From Halobacteriovorax sp. (GTDB taxonomy: Bacteria; Bdellovibrionota; Bacteriovoracia; Bacteriovoracales; Bacteriovoracaceae), in the NCBI GenBank assembly GCA_020048985.1, contig JAIFLR010000110.1, positions 1 through 39,289 of the forward strand: a stretch of 39,289 bases of DNA, in the 5' to 3' direction. Made by a program: the position numbers and the translations under genes. Shown piece after piece: positions 34,883-39,289 of the stretch. The first letter of the stretch is position 1. Every line of letters starts with the position of its first letter. The notes beneath the pieces are model-generated. The model made no database searches and had not been told where the DNA came from. It saw only the letters and a program-made list of their open reading frames with translations.

Positions 34883-35640
34883 ATCTTTGGAAAGAATGTT
34901 TTGAGCTTAATGAGAAGGGAGTCTCTTTTGTAGTAGTCACCATGACCGCGGCCCGAGGTTCTTCCCCTCAAGATCCTGGCGCAAAAATTATTGTCACCAA
35001 GGAAGGACTTTACGCTGGCACAGTTGGTGGCGGAAAAGTTGAAATGGCAGCGATTAAAAAAGGACGAGCAATCCTTGAAGGTCAGAGTCAAAATCCACCA
35101 GAAAGTGTCATCTGGAATTTACAAAAAGATATTGGGATGTCCTGCGGCGGAGAAGTGAGTTTTCTTTTTGAACACTTTCACGCTACTCACTGGCCAATTG
35201 TCATCTATGGTGCCGGTCATGTCGCCCAGGCCCTAACTCGAATTCTTAGTAAACTAAATTGTCACGTAACTTGTATTGATTCACGTGAAGAGTGGGTCTC
35301 CAAACTTGAAGGAGTCCATGCACTTCATCATCCAACCCCCAAAGAAACAGTCCCAACTTTTGATCCAAATAGTTTTTTCCTTTGCATGACCATGGGCCAC
35401 GCTCATGATGTTCCTATTTTATTTGAAATTGCTAAGCATGCATTAAACTGCCCTTACGTTGGAGTCATAGGCTCGGAAGTTAAGGGCTTAAAGATAAAAA
35501 GAGAACTGGCGGAATTAGGTGTCGAAAGCAGTTTCATCGAGAAGCTTCGCGTCCCAATGGGACTTCCTCTTGGTAAAAACGATCCTTATGAAATCGCCGT
35601 CAGCATCATCGCTGAACTTCTGCAGGTCAGAGATAAATAA
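34879..35640 (+). CDS. xdhC: XdhC molybdenum-cofactor insertion chaperone
   Basis: A 253-residue XdhC/CoxI protein. The N-terminal domain has ARGSSPQDPGAKI and GTVGGGKVEMAAI. The C-terminal Rossmann-like domain has VIYGAGHVAQALTRIL and VTCIDSREEW, then MGHAHDVPILFEI, PYVGVIGS and PMGLPLGKNDPYEIAVSIIAEL. It protects and inserts sulfurated Moco into XdhB. It starts with a 4-base overlap with xdhB, so xdhABC is a coupled operon. Confidence 0.95.
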   Translation: MNLWKECFELNEKGVSFVVVTMTAARGSSPQDPGAKIIVTKEGLYAGTVGGGKVEMAAIKKGRAILEGQSQNPPESVIWNLQKDIGMSCGGEVSFLFEHFHATHWPIVIYGAGHVAQALTRILSKLNCHVTCIDSREEWVSKLEGVHALHHPTPKETVPTFDPNSFFLCMTMGHAHDVPILFEIAKHALNCPYVGVIGSEVKGLKIKRELAELGVESSFIEKLRVPMGLPLGKNDPYEIAVSIIAELLQVRDK

Positions 35641-35744
35641 CAGCTCCATTCAGTTATCTATAATTCATTTAAGTTTCAGATGTCATGACAATTGAGTCCA
35701 AGGCAATCTAATACTCAAGGGCTAATCCTGACCAGGAGAAACTT

Positions 35745-36644
35745 ATGAGTCGATTTTTTATATTCATGGTGATCTTAGTATTTGTAAGTATCTCAAATAG
35801 TTTTGCACATGAATCGGAAGCTACTTATAAAGAGATCAAACAAACTTTTGGGTTCATACCCACTATGTTTAAAGACTACCCAAAAGAAGGCATCAGTGGC
35901 GCCTGGATGGACATGAAGGGAGTCGAGCTTAACGTCAATTCGGCGATCCCCGGAAAATATAAAGAACTTATTAGTTTTGCAGTCGCGGCACAAATACCAT
36001 GTCGCTCTTGCGTGTATTTTCATACTGAATTTGCCAAATTAAATAAGGCGACGGCCAAAGAAATAAGTGAAGCTCTGGCGATGGCCGGTGGAACAAGAAG
36101 ATGGAGTGCTTTTTTAACGGGAGTGCAACTTGATGTGGGCGAATTTCGAAGTGAGATTGATAAAATGCTGATGTTTCAAAACAAGCATTCAAATCTTCAA
36201 GCGATGCAAGTTGAGCCACTTACAGCAGAAATCGCCATCAACACTCCAGCAGACGTCTACAAGGACGTAAAAATCCAGATGGGCTTTGTTCCTAATTTCA
36301 TCACTCAATACCCACAAAGTAGTATCGTTGGCGCCTGGAGAGAAATACAAGGAATTGAACTGAATGAGAATTCAGAAATCCCTGGAAAATATAAACATCT
36401 CATTGGTGTAGCAGTCGCGGCGCAAATCCCATGTCAGTACTGCGTTTATTACCACACTCAATCGGCCATCATGCAGGGAGCGACCAAAGAGGAACTGCAA
36501 GAGACATCGGCCTTGGCCGGATCCACTCGGGCCTGGAGTACAGTAATAAATGGACTAATGATCGAAGAAAAAAAGTTTCGCTCGGAAGTCGATCAGATAG
36601 TGAAGTTTTTTAAATCGAAGAAAGAAGTCGTTCTTTCACGCTAA
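35745..36644 (+). CDS. Secreted double AhpD-like (CMD) protein
   Basis: A 299-residue protein with signal peptide (MSRFFIFMVILVFVSISNSFA). It is a direct tandem duplication of a carboxymuconolactone-decarboxylase/AhpD-like module. Each copy reads F(I/V)P, IPGKYK, AAQIPC, then CxxCxxxH: C86/C89/H93 in IPCRSCVYFH and C230/C233/H237 in IPCQYCVYYH. AhpD uses this CxxC..H for alkylhydroperoxidase activity. Export is unusual for the family, and no NADH reductase partner is nearby. SD AGGAG precedes ATG 35745. It is 104 bases after xdhC. Confidence 0.86.
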   Translation: MSRFFIFMVILVFVSISNSFAHESEATYKEIKQTFGFIPTMFKDYPKEGISGAWMDMKGVELNVNSAIPGKYKELISFAVAAQIPCRSCVYFHTEFAKLNKATAKEISEALAMAGGTRRWSAFLTGVQLDVGEFRSEIDKMLMFQNKHSNLQAMQVEPLTAEIAINTPADVYKDVKIQMGFVPNFITQYPQSSIVGAWREIQGIELNENSEIPGKYKHLIGVAVAAQIPCQYCVYYHTQSAIMQGATKEELQETSALAGSTRAWSTVINGLMIEEKKFRSEVDQIVKFFKSKKEVVLSR

Positions 36645-37997
36645 ACTCGTAGCGCCACCTTTAAGTGAAAAGACATGTTGATGGCCTTGGGAGCGACAAA
36701 CCTCGGCCATTTTCCTGGATCTCACACCTCGGTGGCAAGATAGAACAACCTTGCCAGTAAAATTGAGATTTTTCACTTCTTCATCACTTAAATTCCGGAT
36801 ATCAATAAGTCTTGCCTCGCCTATACTCTCGACTTCCAGATCACAAGTTTCCAGTTCAACGTCCCCCTTGCACACAGGGCAATCAGGACGAGCTGAATGT
36901 TTAATTCGAAGTTGGGTCAAAGTTTTAAGATTTAAATAAAGTGTCGACTCAGAAGTACTGTTCGCCCCATAGGCAAGGAATTCTAAAGCCTCACTCGCCT
37001 GAATAGATCCTAAGACTGAAGTCGTGGCGCCTAGAACTCCGAAGTCATTACAATTTCCGAGAAGACTGTCGTCAGGGGTGACAGCTCCGTGACAACGCAA
37101 GCAGCCTTTAGAAGGGATGAAGGTTCTCACTTGGCCTTCACTTTTAAAAACACCCGCACTAATGAACGGAGTAGCAAATTTAAAACAGGCATCATGGATC
37201 AAAAACTTTGTCGCCATATTGTCCGTGCAATCAAGGACCAGATCAATACCGGCCAGATGTTCAGGTGAAAATCGCTCAGTGATAGATTCCACTTCAATAA
37301 AGGGATTAAGCTCAAGCAGGCGCGACCTCGCCACGACTGCTTTTTTTTCTCCTACGAGATTAGGTGAATAAAGAAATTGCCGGTGAATATTTGAGATACT
37401 GATGGTGTCATAGTCAACAACCCGAACAAGACCCACGCCCGCTGCCGCCAGGTTTATCAAGGCCGGGCACCCAAGCCCTCCTGCTCCAACCACCAGGACA
37501 CGCGCTTCTCTGAGCTTTGCCTGATTGGTGACAATCTCCTGCTTTTTATAAAAATCAGCTTCATTGAAATGCACATGGTGATGATGATGACGGCAAAATA
37601 CCCACTCTGCCTTTTGATCAACGTAATGCTCTTTTTTCCAGACCGGCAGTCGATGTTTGATTTCATCAATAATATAACGAGTGGCCTTGAAGGCATCATC
37701 ACGGTGGGAAGCAGTGGCGCCGATCCAGATAGCGATATCCCCCAAAGCTAAATGTCCTTCTCTGTGAGCGCACATTACTTGATGAAGATTAAACTTCTCT
37801 TTGGCCTCTGAGAGAATTTTATCTCCCTCTTTCAGGGCAAGTTCTTTATAGACTTGATACTCGAGACTCGAAACTTTTTTGCCTTCATTGTGATTTCGAA
37901 CCCAGCCTTCAAACACGACAATGGCGCCGGCAGTGGTATTGGCCAGGGTTCCATGCAATTCATCTCGATTTAGGGTGACGTCACTTATTGAGAACAA
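36636..37997 (-). CDS. MoaE-MoeB-rhodanese triple fusion
   Basis: A 453-residue fusion. Residues about 1-145 are MoaE (GAIVVFEGWVRNHNEG, HREGHLALGD, LPVWKKEHYVD with the catalytic lysines). A short linker with HHHHHVH (137-143) follows. About 155-380 is MoeB/ThiF E1 (VLVVGAGGLGCPAL, HRQFLYSP, DLVLDCTDN, zinc pairs CLRC 299-302 and CPVC 373-376). About 390-453 is a rhodanese with SCHRGVRS (Cys421). Together these adenylate and sulfurate MoaD and build molybdopterin. The start is TTG with a GGAGG SD. Converges with and overlaps the CMD gene by 9 bases. Confidence 0.93.
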   Translation of the reverse strand: MFSISDVTLNRDELHGTLANTTAGAIVVFEGWVRNHNEGKKVSSLEYQVYKELALKEGDKILSEAKEKFNLHQVMCAHREGHLALGDIAIWIGATASHRDDAFKATRYIIDEIKHRLPVWKKEHYVDQKAEWVFCRHHHHHVHFNEADFYKKQEIVTNQAKLREARVLVVGAGGLGCPALINLAAAGVGLVRVVDYDTISISNIHRQFLYSPNLVGEKKAVVARSRLLELNPFIEVESITERFSPEHLAGIDLVLDCTDNMATKFLIHDACFKFATPFISAGVFKSEGQVRTFIPSKGCLRCHGAVTPDDSLLGNCNDFGVLGATTSVLGSIQASEALEFLAYGANSTSESTLYLNLKTLTQLRIKHSARPDCPVCKGDVELETCDLEVESIGEARLIDIRNLSDEEVKNLNFTGKVVLSCHRGVRSRKMAEVCRSQGHQHVFSLKGGATSLA

Positions 37998-37999
37998 AA

Positions 38000-38242
38000 T
38001 CAGCCTCCGGCCACAGGTGGTATAAAGACGACTTTTGTATGATTTACGACCAAGTCATTCATAGAGGCAAACTCGTCATTCACAGCAACTTGAATCATAT
38101 TGGCGGGCAATGAAAATTGGTGCTTAAAAGACAGTTTCTCATAGAGCTCATTCAGAGTACTGACTTCCCCCTCAAATAGTTCAGAGTCAACTCCGGACAG
38201 CTCACGAAAGGAAGCAAAATAATGAACATTAATGGAAAACAT
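38000..38242 (-). CDS. moaD: Molybdopterin synthase sulfur carrier MoaD
   Basis: An 80-residue ubiquitin-like protein starting MFSINVHYFASFRELSG and ending in FIPPVAGG, the essential C-terminal di-glycine that is thiocarboxylated. It would be charged by the MoeB and rhodanese parts of the fusion and used by its MoaE part. ATG 38242 with a purine-rich SD is preferred to an upstream ATG at 38299. It overlaps the MoaC-MobA gene by 14 bases. Its Gly-Gly codons (GGA GGC) also serve as the Shine-Dalgarno of the next gene. Confidence 0.92.
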   Translation of the reverse strand: MFSINVHYFASFRELSGVDSELFEGEVSTLNELYEKLSFKHQFSLPANMIQVAVNDEFASMNDLVVNHTKVVFIPPVAGG

Positions 38243-39263
38243 GATGTCTCTCTTCTTTGGTGTTGATGTTGGCAAGATTAATTCCAGCTTCCTGATCAAT
38301 CATTTCAATCGATGAATGCTTTAAAACCTTCACCGGACAGCGCACATCACTTTTGAATGCATCGGCAAAAACTCTCTGGGCATCAGGAGTGTAAAGCGCA
38401 CAAAGAGCTTCAGGAAAATCACCTTCACGACTCTTATAACAAGTCGCAACCGTTTTATCGTTGTAGTTGGCGAGAATTTTCTCGACTGTTTTATCATTAA
38501 AGTGAACTAAGTCGCAGGCGACAACAAACCAGTTAGCGTCAGGATGGGTGGCAAACGCGGAGAGAATGCCCCCAATGGGTCCTGAATTTTCAATGGTGTC
38601 GCTGATCATGGGAAATGACTCTAACTCGGATCCCTGCCACTGAGCAGGTCGACCTGAAATAAATACTTTTTCACAATAAGAATTGAGGACATCATGAATG
38701 ACTGCTGCGTGAGCTTTGCCTTTATAGTGAATCAGTGCCTTGGCCTCACCCATTCGTTCACTTTTCCCACCAGTCAGCACCAGTCCATAAGTCGGTCGAT
38801 CTAGCAGTGTATTTTTTCCACCGGTTTTAAACGTGAGTTTTGTTTCCTTCAAAATGATGTTGTGGGAGATGGCCTTACACATGTCATAGATGGTCAAAGC
38901 GGCAACCGTCGCCCCGTGCAAAGCTTCCATCTCTACACCTGTTTTAAAAGTTGTCTTCACCCGACACGATATGGTCACCAAGAGATTTTCATCCGTCGAG
39001 ATTTCAAACTTGCAGCTCTCAACCGGGATGTGGTGACAAAAAGGAATCATTTCATGAGTTTTTTTGGCGGCCATGGTGCCAGCGATGATAGCGGTTTGAA
39101 AGACCGGGCCTTTTTTTAAAACCAGCTCATCACCAGTAAAATAATGTTTCATCTCAGGCGGGAGCTGAACCTGAGTCTGGGCCTGGGCCATGCGCAGGGA
39201 AATACTTTTATCTGTCACATCAACCATCGTCGGTTGATTTTTTTTATCAATATGAGTCAACAT
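38229..39263 (-). CDS. MoaC-MobA fusion (cPMP synthase and Mo-cofactor nucleotidyltransferase)
   Basis: A 344-residue fusion. Residues about 10-152 are MoaC: MVDVTDKSISLRMA, KKGPVFQTAIIAGTMAAKKT, PFCHHIPV, EMEALHGATVAALTIYDMCKA (Asp127 and Lys130 equivalents). Residues about 158-335 are a MobA/MocA-like nucleotidyltransferase: LVLTGGKSERMGEAKAL, SDTIENSGPIGGI, VVACDLV. It makes cyclic pyranopterin monophosphate and caps molybdopterin with GMP or CMP. Xanthine dehydrogenases often carry MPT or MCD, so the nucleotide used is open. SD GGGGG precedes the ATG. MoaA and MoeA are not in the window. Confidence 0.92.
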   Translation of the reverse strand: MLTHIDKKNQPTMVDVTDKSISLRMAQAQTQVQLPPEMKHYFTGDELVLKKGPVFQTAIIAGTMAAKKTHEMIPFCHHIPVESCKFEISTDENLLVTISCRVKTTFKTGVEMEALHGATVAALTIYDMCKAISHNIILKETKLTFKTGGKNTLLDRPTYGLVLTGGKSERMGEAKALIHYKGKAHAAVIHDVLNSYCEKVFISGRPAQWQGSELESFPMISDTIENSGPIGGILSAFATHPDANWFVVACDLVHFNDKTVEKILANYNDKTVATCYKSREGDFPEALCALYTPDAQRVFADAFKSDVRCPVKVLKHSSIEMIDQEAGINLANINTKEERHHVFH

Positions 39264-39289
39264 CTATCCCCCAATGGCATTCATGTGGT

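Noticed and set aside
37559..37600. His-codon run as a repeat or tag artefact
   Set aside because: It lies inside a continuous conserved fusion between MoaE and MoeB domains, with mixed CAT/CAC codons and a Val, so it is natural coding sequence.

Overview
The window looks like chromosomal DNA of a moderately AT-rich Gram-negative bacterium with a rich periplasm. There are about twenty predicted secreted proteins or lipoproteins, many of them small. The mix of genes (UmuDC, many exported hydrolases, secreted proteases, orphan lipoproteins, OPT transporter, tightly packed short transcription units) reminds me of Bdellovibrio-and-like organisms (Bdellovibrionota, Bacteriovorax/Peredibacter type). 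That assignment is an inference; no rRNA or marker gene is present. I see no phage, IS element, tRNA, rRNA or CRISPR array. Once small ORFs are counted, no gene-free stretch exceeds about 225 bases.

Region 1 (1-7.2 kb): a rescue peptidyl-hydrolase (arfB), then a long minus-strand block. In transcription order it reads umuD-like, umuC, a soluble PAS/GAF histidine kinase, a CheY-like receiver, an ArsC/Spx-like protein, an M32 carboxypeptidase and a small zinc-ribbon protein. The umuD-like gene encodes only the UmuD' part, lacks the catalytic lysine, and has a consensus promoter so close to the ATG that its mRNA may be leaderless.

Region 2 (7.2-17.7 kb): housekeeping and secreted proteins on both strands. 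These include a papain-like secreted protease, folE, a metzincin-signature mini-protease, a CBS-domain protein, an OPT transporter, a tryptophan-rich RAM-like protein, an esterase, a hemerythrin and two Rossmann or alpha/beta-hydrolase enzymes, with several small genes between them.

Region 3 (17.7-30 kb): a secreted cyclophilin, cardiolipin synthase, an FMN reductase and pirin. After these come many lineage-type genes of unknown function: paired EF-hand-loop lipoproteins, small acidic secreted proteins, a BON-domain protein, two overlapping large secreted proteins and a large lipoprotein.

Region 4 (29.9-39.3 kb): a coherent purine and molybdenum-cofactor module. Adenine deaminase is divergent from xdhA-xdhB-xdhC, so adenine -> hypoxanthine -> xanthine -> urate is encoded here. 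Convergent to it is a compact Moco operon: a MoaC-MobA fusion, moaD, and a MoaE-MoeB-rhodanese triple fusion. These would supply the cofactor needed by xanthine dehydrogenase. A secreted protein with two AhpD-like CxxCxxxH domains sits between the two units.

A recurring theme is stem-loops placed directly at start codons (folE, pirin, an exported hydrolase), which suggests post-transcriptional control.
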